From Uranotaenia lowii (taxonomy: Eukaryota > Arthropoda > Insecta > Diptera > Culicidae), in assembly GCF_029784155.1 (NCBI RefSeq), contig NC_073692.1, positions 372,128,813 to 372,192,812 on the forward strand: a stretch of DNA of 64,000 nt, written 5' to 3'. Made by a program: the position numbers and the translations under genes. Position 1 is the stretch's first letter, and the number at the start of each line of letters is the position of its first letter. Shown here piece by piece: positions 11,864-22,742 of the stretch. The notes beneath the pieces were generated by a model. It saw nothing but the letters and a program-made list of their open reading frames with translations, searched no databases and had not been told where the DNA came from.

Positions 11864-12690
11864 GATGCCAGGTAATTTTGTCAAAAATCAGTACAACATG
11901 AAAAAATTTAGAATATTTCAGGACATCACAAATTTTCCTTAAATTGCATAAATAAAGGTGAAATACTGCTATAGAGTATTTCCTGAGACATGCTGTGGTA
12001 GGGTAACTTTTTGTTTTTGTTTAAAAAAATATAAACACCAACTGGTCGCCATTTTGATCTTTGAAGATAAGCACTGTTCAATGCTTTCTTTTAAAAACTT
12101 CTTTAATTAAAAGCATTAACATACCTTCATGTCTTAACTTGTTATGAATTTACAATCAATTGAATAAAGAATTTATATTCTCCTCATTGTCGTAACCGAT
12201 CGTTTTTTTCTTCTTCAGAAAATTAAACGCGAATCAACTATCCTTGTTAACATCTCTTAACGAACTGAGGCCTGATTCCAATCGGCCTTACTAAATCTCT
12301 CAATCTCTCTCTTCGATATATATTTTCTCGCTCTTAAAAAACTGTTATACTTACATCTCTCGATGTCCTAACGAAACACACGAACACATACGTATTTTAT
12401 TGTGAGTATTGAAAATTCAAAGCACTATTTTTATTATCCTACCAATATTCTCTACACTCATCAAGGTGCGCTTTGCCAATTTTATTTCGTTACTATCTCG
12501 TCATTTGACATGCGTAATGTTGTTGTTATGTTTACCCTACCACGATATGCCTAGAAAATGTAAACATGAGAAATCAACTGTTCGTCTGACAAGTGGAGAA
12601 ATGCCTTATTGTAGCCTTATTGTTTCAAAAAATCAGGACGATCTTTCAAAAAATCAGGACCAATCCTGATTTATCAGGACACCTGGCATC
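11864..12690. mobile_element. Possible short element with GATGCCAGGT ends
   Basis: gatgccaggt (11864-11873) is complemented by acctggcatc (12681-12690). The word atcaggac is repeated four times just inside the right end (about 12630-12680) and a related aaatcagtac lies inside the left. The interior (827 bp in total) has no recognised coding sequence. The terminal match is only 10 bp and no target duplication is obvious, so this is tentative. Confidence 0.3.
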
Positions 12691-14495
12691 TCTGCTAACG
12701 GCCTTGCTACGAAACGTTAAAACCAGAATACCGTGTTACACTCAGAATCAAAACAACCCAAAAATAAGAACGCCAGCGCATCAAAACAAAGTTCGGCTGG
12801 CGTTCTCGATTTTGGGCTGCTGTCAATACACCAAAATAAAAGTTCGAAGCTCGAACTGACCACCCCAAAAAAATTTCCCTTTGTTTTCGGTTAGTTCCGT
12901 TTTGGAAGCAAAAAAAATCAGTCACATTGAAAACAATATCTGGTAAAAAGCTTTGAATTTGATAAAATTTTATCTTATTCATTTAATTTATTGATTTCCA
13001 GAAAACGTTTATTCATCGATCATACCTTCTTCAGGAGCCGTTTCTACCAAAACATTGTTTACATCATGCCTTCAGCGAATTTCCGGAAGGAAGAAAAATC
13101 AATAGGAAACCGAAAGAAGCAGAGGACGATGTGCAACAATCGCAGCATTAGCCATTCACGGCCTACGGGAGCTTCGGATAGTACTGGATATATGCTAGGG
13201 GGTCTTCAGATTGGGAGGACACGTGACCCTCCTGAATGGTACCAAGCGCAGCCGTAGATAGTCAATTCCAGTGACGAGTGTAGCCTGGTTTCCCTCCAGG
13301 TGCATCTTGCAGGTCAGAGCTATTGAAAATTACTCCCGGATAAATCAGGCTCGCGTTTCCTATATTTCTTTTTTTTCGAAAACATTTGCCGAGGTCGGTC
13401 AATTGTGAAAACATAATTTTTGAAAATAAAATTAAAAAAGAAATATGAACAAAAATGTTTTTTTTTATAAAATTTGTATAATCCCTTTTGATATTTGGTT
13501 CATCAAATGAAAAAATCCCAAAAAAAATCCCTGCACATGACATGCCCCAAAATTAAGTTGCAAAAATGACGTTCATTCTCAAATTCGGGAAAACCCCATC
13601 AAACCCATTTTCGTCAGGAGCCAGTTTCATACGATTTTGCGTCATTTGAACTTGGTTTTGGGTTATACCGGCCTAGAGTGTAGATCGAATGAAAAATCGA
13701 CGAGTAATTTTCCCCATAGTTCATTCGATTTCGATTTCGATTTTCCGATATTGGAAGTGAGACAAAACTTCAGGAAGAGACAATCGTGACCCGAGCAGAC
13801 TTTGATGCCTAAATTGATAGTAAACCGAGACCAGAATAAGGTGTCAACTGATAGCATCTTTTGCTGTTCAATTTTGTACGAAAGCAAAATTAGACATAAT
13901 TAAGCTTTCATATGTTTTTGTTTGACAGCAAGCTGAGGCCAAATTTAGGTATCTACAGCAAACAGTCAGCAAAATTTGGTATAGAATTCTGATTGATAGC
14001 AAAACAAGGCATAAAAGAGGTGTCATTTTTTTTTTTATTATAACACATAAATTTGAGACCAAAGTTTAGCATCATGTGCTGTATAACTTACACAATAGCA
14101 AAATTATCCCGAGCAGACTATTAGGTTTCACGAAAGCATCAATATGTCGAAATATGATGCCCAATAAATACCTTAATAAGCCATAGAGACTAAAATGAAA
14201 GCACTATAGTATCGAGTTCCCTGGGGTAAGTGATGCTTATAATTGTTCTAAACAATATTTCTAGTACTGAAAACTCAGATTTTGGATGCTCAATAACAAC
14301 GAATGCCATTCAGTTTTTATTCATTTTAATCTGCATATTTATCTAGATTAACTCATTGATATTATGATGCAATTTTCGCATTTTTTTTAATAACCTACAT
14401 TTAAAATATAAATTTAGGCGTTTATACTGGAGGCATTTTGAAATCTAAATGTGTTTTAACTATTTCATTTTTTTCTTTTATTTTACTGCGACAAG
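12691..14495. other. Non-coding stretch, partly GC-richer
   Basis: A short inverted repeat, aagaacgccagc (about 12767) with gctggcgttct (about 12803), may form a hairpin. The segment 13060-13330 is less AT-rich but has no convincing splice-bounded frame. The remainder is AT-rich intergenic or intronic DNA. Confidence 0.4.
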
Positions 14496-14659
14496 GTATA
14501 TGGTCGAGAGATGACCTTAGCTTTCGACCTAGGCCCATTTCATAGCAAGTGGAGCAACTATTATTTGATTTCGAAAACAAACAGCCTCAACACCTGGAAT
14601 CCCGGTTTGACTATTTCGTCGACGCTTTTTGACGATTATTTGTATGTTTATACCAGCAC
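14496..14659 (+). CDS. Candidate host internal exon, 164 nt, unknown protein
   Basis: A fully open 164-nt stretch encodes VYGREMTLAFDLGPFHSKWS followed by NYYLISKTNSLNTWNPG and LTISSTLFDDYLYVYTST. It is preceded by a pyrimidine tract ending in acaag and followed by a perfect donor (CAGCAC then GTAAGTAG). The exon starts in phase 0 and ends two bases into a codon. Composition jumps to about 45% GC against about 30% on either side. The residue mix (aromatics, N/S/T-rich, no low complexity) is like a beta-rich extracellular or globular domain. I do not recognise the family, and no partner exon could be joined with confidence. Nothing similar occurs elsewhere in the window, which argues against a transposon. 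The acceptor is AAG rather than the usual CAG/TAG, the weakest point. Confidence 0.42.
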
Positions 14660-15184
14660 GTAAGTAGATAAAATATTTCTAACTCCGCTAACAAGCTAAG
14701 AGACCCAAAAGCATGGTAAAATCATCAACCAAAATAAGATTAGTTTAAATTTATTTTCACGCCTTGTAACCTTAACCGTTTTTTTAAATGGGTCTAGCAA
14801 ACTGCAATAACTGATGCTGTTAAATAATAACATGTTAATTTGAATAAAACAACTCTATAGCTTCGAGGCTTCTGTTTTTAGTCATATATAAATTATGTTC
14901 TTGTTAGTTTTCCAATACGGTATTGCAAACTTCTACCAACGTTCTTCATCAGGTTCCTGCACCTTAAAGTGATTGGTTGAGATTAAAAGTTTTTCATAAC
15001 ATGAGTCGATAGATCATCGATAGATCAAGAAATAAAAAAAAGGTTTTTTTTTTCAGAAATATATGAAATTTGATTTTTGCAGTTTTTTCCACTTGATTTA
15101 AAATTTCTTATATATAAATGAAAATCAAAATATTGAAATCAAGTTCTTTGATATACAATTGAATTTATGGCCTCCAAAATGTAT
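14660..15184. other. AT-rich stretch (possible intron)
   Basis: It follows the donor at 14660 and contains no recognised feature. Runs of A and T and short unrelated frames only. Confidence 0.45.
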
Positions 15185-15315
15185 GTCATTCGCAACTTTA
15201 CATGAACGATGCAGATGGCGGGCAGTAATATTGAAAAACTTATCCGGTACAACTGTGTTCGATATTTATTCACACATCGACTCAACAGGCAATTGTTCTG
15301 ATAACTGAGCTAGGT
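15185..15315 (-). mobile_element. tRNA-derived SINE, minus strand (copy 2)
   Basis: On the minus strand it reads from cctagctcagttatcagaac (A-box/D-arm-like) through ttgcctgttgagtcgatg to the same 3' block as copy 1 at 2441-2585. The B-box segment found in copy 1 (gagttcgagccc) is deleted here, so this copy is probably transcriptionally dead. Confidence 0.55.
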
Positions 15316-16514
15316 GAACTAAGGTGTTTATCTGAAAAAAAAACCAACACTTTGTTTTGTGAATAAATTTTGAGAGCATGGATGTAAATTGATGAAATTT
15401 TAAGCGAAAATGTTTACATGTGCAAATTTTTGTGAGATGTGTTATCAAGTAGTTTTGGAGATAACGTCCAATGGAGAAAATTTTGACTTTAATGAACTAT
15501 GAACCACCTTTTTATTGCAATCAAGGATATTTTTGATTACGTTTGCTGTTTCCTGAAGCTTGGCCTTCAAAATAACTCAAAATTTTAAATTTGGCCGATT
15601 GGCCTCCTCCGGCACAAAAATAACGCATTTGACTTTTCATCACTCCACGATTCCAGATCCAACTAGAACAGAGTATAATCTTTGTGGTACCTTTCGAAGA
15701 GCTTTGCAGAGAAAACGGTCGCATTTGGAGGCAGTTTACTTTAAATATTTAGCCATTTATCGAGTCAATAGCTATGAAAGACTGAGTAATTTGCTCTTTC
15801 TACAGATCGTTAGCCTCCTCAAGTACTAGACACTAAATTTTTAAATTTTTTCTGCTGGTTTATCTCTTGGAAATACGAGCAAGACTTGTCAAAGTTTCTG
15901 GTTGGAAACCTGCCAGTTGACCGCTAAAGTGTTCGTTTTGCTGTCCACTGCTATTTTTTTCAAGATATTTCCCCACAAGCAGTCCAAATATTTTGCGCAC
16001 GATTTGACCACCGTTTTTTTGTTTATTCTACCGGTGAGCAGCTTTTCTACCTTGTAGAAAAGAAGTGAAGCATATTTATAAGTAAGCTAAACGAACCAGT
16101 CTGAAATATTTGACTTTTTTATCACTTACTCTATTCACATACTCCGATTTAGCTTGAAAAAACCTCTCATATTCCTCTCACTTTATGGAAACAATGATCT
16201 TCACTTTGATTCAAATTTTTGCTCACTATTGGGCCCTCTGGGACTTTTTAAACAATTTACCATGTGAAATTTGGTCGAATAGTTGATTTCCAGCTGTGTT
16301 TGGGTCTTCTACTAGGACTTTTCTGGATTTTTCTCGATCCTGCCCAACAAAATTTATCTCAAAATCACTTGACAGATTGTCACCAAATTTTGTACACATT
16401 ACTAGCTTCACTGAAAATTTTATCAATTTCCATCGATGCATTCAAAAGTTATTCAAGAAACAAAGTGTTACCTTTTTGTTCGAATACACTCCTTATCAAA
16501 TATCACGAAGCAAA
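15316..16514. other. Non-coding stretch
   Basis: Several short open frames exist on both strands but none shows a family motif or paired splice sites. Immediately to the right is the miniature LTR element. Confidence 0.45.
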
Positions 16515-16667
16515 TGAGCAAACTCCCGCTTCGGCATTTCGCGTATTAACGTTCGTCGGTGGAACTAGCGATCGCTAGTGTAGAGTGTAGTTTTGTAAGT
16601 ACGCTACTGAGATAAAGATTGATTCTATTCCACCACTGCAACCTGCGATGAATTACTCATTTCAACA
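16515..16667 (+). repeat. 5' LTR of the miniature copia-type element
   Basis: It starts TG and ends in CA(ACA). It matches 17117-17276 over most of its length and contains the perfect palindrome actagcgatcgctagt at 16564-16579. Confidence 0.65.
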
Positions 16668-16682
16668 AGTTATGGGCCCAGA
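16668..16682 (+). promoter_or_regulatory. Primer binding site (copia type)
   Basis: agttatgggcccag directly abuts the 5' LTR. Drosophila copia has nearly the same sequence in the same place, primed by a half-molecule of initiator Met-tRNA (established knowledge). Confidence 0.65.
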
Positions 16683-17116
16683 TACGACGTTTGGAAGTGG
16701 AAAAATGGTTAGATCGAGAGGGGTTCTCTCAAGAACTTGTGATTAGTACGTAGTCACGAGATACGCTGCGGTAAATAGCGTAAGTTAATTCCTGACGGCT
16801 GAGAGGAGGACGCACGGAATCCAAAACCAGGATAGGTCAGCTAGCGCAGATGTCGAATGGTTTAGTCAGAGGCAGTGCCTGGATGCAGTTTATCATGGCG
16901 ACTCTCGTGGTCCAGATCCAAGCTGAACGACGACTACTGCCGGGTATCGAAATTGGAAGGAGATGCGCACTACAAGAATTCATCTTGCGATATTCAGCTA
17001 CGGTGCCGTTAGCATTCAACCTCAAATTTCCGATGAGTAGAAGTTACTGGGTTTACGGGAAAGCTCAACAGTAGATAATGCTATTCAACATTCTAAATCT
17101 GCGAATTTAGGGGCGG

Positions 17117-17276
17117 TGTTGAAACTCACGATAAGGCAATTCGCGTATTGACGTTCGTTGGTGGAACTAGCGATCGCTAGTGTAGAGTGTAGTTTTGTAA
17201 GGACCTCACTGAGATAGCAAATAAAGATTAACTCTATTCCACCACTGAAACCTGCGATGAATTACTCATTTCAACC
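17117..17276 (+). repeat. 3' LTR of the miniature copia-type element
   Basis: It starts TGTTGAAACTC after a polypurine tract and repeats the 5' LTR, including the actagcgatcgctagt palindrome (17166-17181). A canonical aataaa occurs here (about 17220) where the 5' LTR has gataaa. Confidence 0.65.
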
Positions 17277-17596
17277 AACTCAATTGGAAAGAAGACTGAA
17301 TAAAAATGTTTAAATTAATGACTTTAGAAGAATTGATTTCCTAAATTTTACTCATGTTTATTCAAGACTTGCTCAAAATAATATCCAGTAAACAACCTAA
17401 TGAAATTTAATGATTCACCCTATCTAAGTCCTTTTTCAATTCGACCATTAAAAAAGCAAATCACGCGTACACTCTCTTCAAGGAACTCATCCACGGGCAA
17501 AGCTGTATTGGTGAATCCTCGCTCGCCAACCAGGATTTGTTTTTGCTCGAATTCCTCTTTGATTTCCCCTTTCTCCACAGAAACTCGGTTTTCAAC
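17277..17596. other. Short non-coding gap
   Basis: It lies between the LTR element and the next TA-flanked element. A plus-strand frame of 68 residues at 17400-17606 has no recognised motif and runs into the element end. Confidence 0.4.
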
Positions 17597-18900
17597 TACA
17601 CGCTAGAAATTAATAAACCATTTATGTTTCAAAAATAACCATTTTTGACCTTTTCCCGGGAAATGCCATTTTATGAGTTCTCCATGAGAACTCATAAAAT
17701 TACTTTTCGGGGAGAAGTAGAAATATGGTTATTTTTCAAACGTAATCAGAAAGAGCGGAGAAGTAAAAAATGGTTATTTTTGAACCGTAATTAAACGGCA
17801 ATAGCAATATTGAACTATATTAAAAAATTATCGACAAAATTAAGCAAAAACACGTTTTTCAAATATGTTATTTATATTATAGTCTGTATTTCTGTTCTTA
17901 TTCTCAATTCATCATAGTAATTTAGTGGCTAGCGCTAGACGAACACCAACAGCAACCGAAACACCCGATAGCATTTATAGCAGCAAAGTGATTTTTCCCC
18001 CACGACCTCCACCGAATTTAAATGAGAAAACTATATAGTTATAACCTAACGTCGGTGCCGAATAACTCCGGAAGTGGTGATCCCATATGCCTGGGTGGCA
18101 TTTTGTAGATCCGTAGCTTCAGCAAATGGGCAACATATCAGTGCCACAACACCAGGGCTGTTCGTTTACGGGGGGTTTAATAATTTATTGATTACCGGCG
18201 GGTGATGTTCTTCAACTAGTCCAGCCGGCTCCAGCTCCTTCCGGATGGAGAAAAAAACGGTCGTTATAGTATCTCGCATTTCGCACCGAAATTATAAAAA
18301 ATCTAAAAAAAGAATGCTTGATTCAGTAACAAACCTTTTTTTCTTGGAAGGCTACATAACAAATTATTCAAAGGAAAATAAAAACTTACCGGCAGATTGT
18401 GCGAGGACCGCTTGTGCTTTTTCAGCTTTCGTTTGTTGTGGCTGATTACTATGAACCGGTAGCATTGACTTTATGATAATTTTTGTGTTTTTATAAAAAT
18501 TTCAAGTGGGGTCTTCTAATCCGTGTCCTGAAATATTTTTTGTTAGGTTAGAATTTTTATTTAAAGATAATCAATGTAAAACTATTTACCCCTTATCATA
18601 CCATTAGATTTGATGTGTTCCGGATTACATGGACCGATTTAATTGAGAATTCGATTCAGTTACGCGGTATAATGGAATTTTCTTAAACGCGATCGTCTGC
18701 ACATCGATTGTATTCAAAATGGCTACGATAAAAACACCAAATTATTCAAACATTTTCTGGTTAACGCGCGAGAACTACAAAAATGGTTAAAATTCATTAA
18801 GGAAAAATTCTTAAAAAATAACCATATTGCCAGTTTTTGGGCCAAAGCCATAAAATGGTTATTTTTGAACCAAAAATGGTTAAATAAAAATGAGCGTGTA
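17597..18900. mobile_element. TA-flanked DNA element with subterminal AATGGTTATTTTTGAACC repeats
   Basis: The left end (tacacgct, then aataaaccattt and ttcaaaaataaccattttt) is mirrored at the right end (aaatggttatttttgaac, then aaatggttaaata and agcgtgta). The 17-bp word occurs at least five times in both orientations (about 17627, 17733, 17769, 18820, 18852). Terminal TA on both sides fits a Tc1/mariner-type or other TA-targeting element. A perfect hairpin (attttatgagttctc with gagaactcataaaat, about 17671-17701) lies near the left end. The interior 17930-18450 has higher GC and unrelated, gene-like sequence. Confidence 0.55.
18163..18448 (-). other. Exon-like segment pair inside a DNA element (possible captured gene fragment)
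   Basis: On the minus strand, 18448-18390 is open and reads NQPQQTKAEKAQAVLAQSAG, then has a donor (CCG then GTAAGTTT). After about 150 bp, a pyrimidine-rich acceptor ending ccggaag (18238) continues the same frame as GAGAGWTS and a stop (18212). The other frame also joins: HNKRKLKKHKRSSHNLP then ELEPAGLVEEHHPPVINKLL. Two mutually consistent frames mean the coding frame is unproven. The location between the terminal repeats of a mobile element suggests captured host exons, or simply chance. Confidence 0.25.
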
Positions 18901-20009
18901 TTTTCTTCCCGCACGCAGTAAAAGGCAAGCAAATGTCACAGGTTGTGTTGTGCGCTTCACATACACAGTGACAAACCTGTAAGTATCAATTTAAGGACAC
19001 CGCCGTCATTCGTATCAGTGATGGCCTTGCCAGGAGGAACGTGGAATGGAACCTTACCCAAGGGTAACCGGATAGATAGTGGTTCCGGATTCCGCTATTT
19101 TTTTTTGTAGAGATTTTAGAACTCAACTGCGCAAACGTCGGATTTCATTCCAGAGTTTCGATTGGAACAGCAGAGAAGACATAAACATAAACATTGTAAA
19201 AGTTGTAGGTTCCGGAAGGTGGCCCGATAAAAGTCATTGCCGTGGCACACGCTTCACATATGTATGAAGGAAGAGGGCTTCTTAAAGGATGTTCGTTGCA
19301 GGACATTCTTGTACTTTTTACTCTCGGATGAGTCAAGGCAAACGTGCGGAAGAAGGCTCTATGAGTGTTTAGGTCATTACGGTGCTTAGAAGGCATATGC
19401 ATTATAATGCTCATTCTTGAAGCATTATGTTTTTTTGTGTTGAAGACTTTTAAGGAGGAGTATTGTTATCCTTCAACCATATATTTACATATCAAGATTT
19501 CTGTTTTCAAAATCTACTTTTAAAATTTTAACAAGAAATTTAATTCTAAACTTGACTTTTACTACAAACTAATTTTAGATTTGGCTCGAATTACGTAAGA
19601 GCAATAAAAACAAAGCTCAATGCAGTAATACCTATTCATGCATTTACGCTTGACGAGCCCATTGTTTTTGCTCTGATGTCATTGACGGAACGCAACGGAG
19701 AGAGAGAAAGAATGCCTATAAAATGCACCTTTCAAAGGTAATATAGAGGTACATAAATACGTAACAGGAATGCATCAGAGCATAAATAGGGCCATACGCT
19801 ATACTACAAATAATGGGTAATTTTCCCAACTGGGCAGCAGAGTGCAGCGGCTCATAAATTCGCCGCATTTGTGCATAGATGCAAACAAGCATATTAGGTA
19901 TGTAGCTCACACGAGTGACATTGAACAGACGTAATTGAATTTCAATATGGTGTAACCTTCAGGATTTTCAATGAGTTAAGAGTATTAAATAAATACAAAT
20001 AATCGAAAT
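18901..20009. other. Non-coding stretch
   Basis: The composition is moderately GC-richer from 19000 to 19420. A short start-containing frame at 19020 (MALPGGTWNGTLPKG) precedes a weak donor but has no support. Nothing else is recognised. Confidence 0.4.
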
Positions 20010-20645
20010 GCGCTTTTCAGATTCAGATCAAACATCCAAGATTCAGATTTCACAATGAGGATTCAGATTCAAATTTCAGATTCAGATTTCAGATTCTGAT
20101 TTCAGATTCAAATTTCAGATTCAGATTTCAGATTCAGATTTAAGATTCAGATTCAGAATTCAGATTCAGATTTCAGATTCAGATTCCAGATTCAGATTTA
20201 AAATTCAGATTTCAGATTTCAAATTCAGATTTCAGATTCAGGTTTCAGATTCAGATTTCTGATTCAGATTTCAGACTCAGATTTCAGATTCAGATTTCAG
20301 ATTCAGATTTCAGATTCAGATTTCAGATTCAGATTTCAGATTCAGAATTCCGATTCAGATTTCAGATTTCAGGTTCAGATTTCCGATTCAGATTTCAGAT
20401 TTCATATTCAGATTTCAGATTCAGATTTCAGATTTAGATTTCAGATTCAGATTTCAGATTCAGATTTCAGATTCAGATTTCAGATTCAGATTTCAGATTC
20501 AGATTTCAGATTCAGATTTCAGATTCAGATTTCATATTCAGATTTCAGATTCAGATTTCAGATTCAGATTTCAGATTCAGATTTCAGATTCAGATTTCAG
20601 ATTCAGATTTCAGATTCAGATTCAGATTTCAGGTTTCAAATTCGA
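20010..20645 (+). repeat. 13-bp satellite array (ATTCAGATTTCAG)n
   Basis: Near-perfect tandem copies of attcagatttcag (alternating 6-bp attcag and 7-bp atttcag) run for about 630 bp, roughly 48 units. The middle (about 20280-20620) is the most regular; both edges are degenerate, as expected when unequal exchange homogenises the centre. It is non-coding. A decayed relative is at 3264-3470. Confidence 0.9.
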
Positions 20646-20754
20646 ATTGAAGATTTAGACAGTTACTTGATTTTTTTTCGATAATTAACCACTTTGTGGA
20701 ATCGTTCCCTTAAGATAATTCCTTGTTTTAAGCTTTTTATACTCACTCCTTTCC

Positions 20755-20933
20755 ACGGGGACCTTCTTCTTCCAGCAGAACTGAGGAATGTTCCGGCTCC
20801 GTCGAATTCTGATGGTGACTCCATGGACAAAATCACGCGCCTGTTGCATTCTCCAACGCCCGAAAACATAAATAAATCACAATCGATTGACAGACCACTG
20901 CCACCAGACAACTGGGAACACTTCTATCCTTGA
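20755..20933 (+). other. Candidate terminal exon, strand uncertain
   Basis: This patch is clearly GC-richer than the satellite beside it. On the plus strand, an acceptor (cttcttcttccag, ending 20776) leads into a frame reading RNVPAPSNSDGDSMDKITRL, then LHSPTPENINKSQSIDR and PLPPDNWEHFYP with a stop at 20931-20933. The minus strand is also open for about 165 nt (LSGGSGLSIDCDLFMFSGVG onward) between an acceptor-like gtgttcccag and a strong donor GTGAGTAT at 20745. I lean to the plus strand because it has a natural stop and low-complexity tail typical of a C-terminus, but neither product is recognised. Confidence 0.28.
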
Positions 20934-22385
20934 TACGCCACTGGATTCTTGTTTCTTTCTTCGAGGAGCAATGGGAACCAATTTTTTCAAAGGTGAGAAC
21001 ACAAAATTCGGGACACTTTTACACAAACTTAGCCGAGTGAATGATTTCAGTTGATTTTCCATCGATCAACATCGGCAGCACTGTTTCGATGGAACCAAGT
21101 TGCTTTCGGTGGTTCAGCATCTTCCCGTTTGCTTGTTTGTCACTTTAGTTTGGGAAATATTTTCAATTTTTATCACTTCAGCTGGAAATTGAGAAACATT
21201 CGAAATGGTATCGTTATCATCTGTTTCAATATTGACTCGGTAATTTTGAAGGTTTGCATATGAACCAGCACGATTTCAGTACGATGAGTAAAAGACTATT
21301 TAAAAAAAACAATTTCAAACAATTGATCGCTGTCACGTGTAAGTGACTCATAGATGTCACTCTACTACATTCAGATGGATTTTCACTGCATGAGCACTGT
21401 TTACATTCTGCTAATTGATTGTAAACATTCGATAAAAGACCCACTTACAGACATATGAGCGGCCCTATCAATTTGTGAAGATACAGACAATTTACTGAAT
21501 CAATTATGGTTTATCTCCATTTGTATGAACAAGTGGGCTTCACTTCAGAGAATCGAGTAGGATACTCACAATTTCTGTCGCCAGGGTAGAAAATTTTATA
21601 ACCATTTTTGGTGAACTTTTTTTTGTTTATAATTTCTCTATTTGAAACGGCTCATACCTTGAAATTTTAAGGACCAAACTCGTTTTTTTAATACAATTGT
21701 TCGCTTCACTCTAGGAAATTTTTTTTTCCAAATTTTCGATCACTCAGAGCCAGGTAATGCTTCCAAGTTTGCCGGGATGATGATGATGATGACAGTCATT
21801 TGGAGATAGATAAACTGTCTCGTGGCAGCTGCTGATCGACGGACGTATCCCCAACCAGATGTTTGCTACTAACATATTACGAAACATCCAATGGCGGCTA
21901 CACGTTCTCTAGCAAGGTTACACGGTTGGTTTTTTTTTTCACCCCAACCAACCTACTCCCCCACATCTTCGCCGACTTCCGCTGAGGCAAAACTTCTACA
22001 ATGCATGGGCGGGGGTGTAACGTCTAATTGTTATGGTCGCTGCCGGTCTTTCTGTGTTTATCGTTTCCAGCTAGCTGATGTTTTCCCTCTATTTTTAGAA
22101 TGATGCATGGTGTTTGTTTTGCATTGTATTTTTTTCACCTAAATATTTTGCACTTGGCTTAGCTATTTTATAGGTTTTCGTTGGAACATATTTGTGTTCA
22201 GAAAATGGTACTAACGCGGGCAAGTAAGATTTAGTCAATTCCTCGATTGAGATCGATCGTTTATTTTGAAAACTTTTTATTTTGAAAAGTTAAGATAAAA
22301 TGATTAACTTGGTAGTAGCAGATCCACGGGAAACATGGAGCACTTTATTGGTACTGTAAAATCAGAGAGTCTTTTCGTATTCCCC
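20934..22385. other. Non-coding stretch
   Basis: A GC-richer island at 21740-22090 includes a (GAT)n run at about 21779. The segment 21638-21700 resembles 8390-8460, so an old dispersed repeat is likely. No gene is recognised. Confidence 0.4.
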
Positions 22386-22405
22386 TCTAGACTGTCGAAA
22401 AACTG

Positions 22406-22511
22406 CATTTTTTGAGGGATTTCAGGCCTAAGGGGTTTGTTTATTCCAGCGCACAACTTTTTCGGGATTTTAAGCTCAATGGGTTAGTTCATCCCAACTA
22501 TCGCACAACTG
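22406..22511. repeat. Two-copy diverged tandem repeat, ~52-bp unit
   Basis: tttgagggatttcaggccta...ccagcgcacaact and ttcgggattttaagctcaat...actatcgcacaactg align along their length. They may be part of a larger decayed element extending to about 22740. Confidence 0.4.
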
Positions 22512-22742
22512 ACCTGCTCTTGATAGATTAATGTACGAGAAGGATCAGTTGTGCTAGCGATTGTTATCGTTGATGTCTCTTGTACGGTACCACCTTTGAT
22601 GACTTTCATACAAGAGACGTACTTCGGATGCCACAGATACCTCATTCGAGTTTCAGCAGCATACAGTCATCCAAGTGGTAAAGGCAGGTTCCCTGGAATC
22701 GCGCCTGCGATCGAGGTGTTTACTGTCATAGTCTACAGTTTA

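Larger units (their letters stand above)
16515..17276 (+). mobile_element. Miniature copia-type LTR retrotransposon (TRIM-like), ~760 bp
   Basis: Two direct repeats of about 153-160 bp, each starting TG, bracket a roughly 450-bp interior. The first ends in ttcaaca and is followed at once by agttatgggcccag, which matches the copia-type primer binding site that pairs with internal initiator Met-tRNA. A purine tract (aggggcgg) lies immediately before the second repeat. The interior encodes no gag, integrase or reverse transcriptase that I can see, so it must have been moved by another element's proteins. No clear 5-bp target duplication is visible. The two LTRs differ at many positions, so it is not recent. 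Confidence 0.7.

Noticed and set aside
18919..18978. Open 60-nt stretch with acceptor and GTAAGTATC donor (KRQANVTGCVVRFTYTV)
   Set aside because: The acceptor tract begins at the terminal repeat of the adjacent DNA element, so the signal is probably accidental; no recognised product.
20010..20645. CRISPR array
   Set aside because: The repeats are 13 bp with no unique spacers; this is a simple satellite in a eukaryotic genome.
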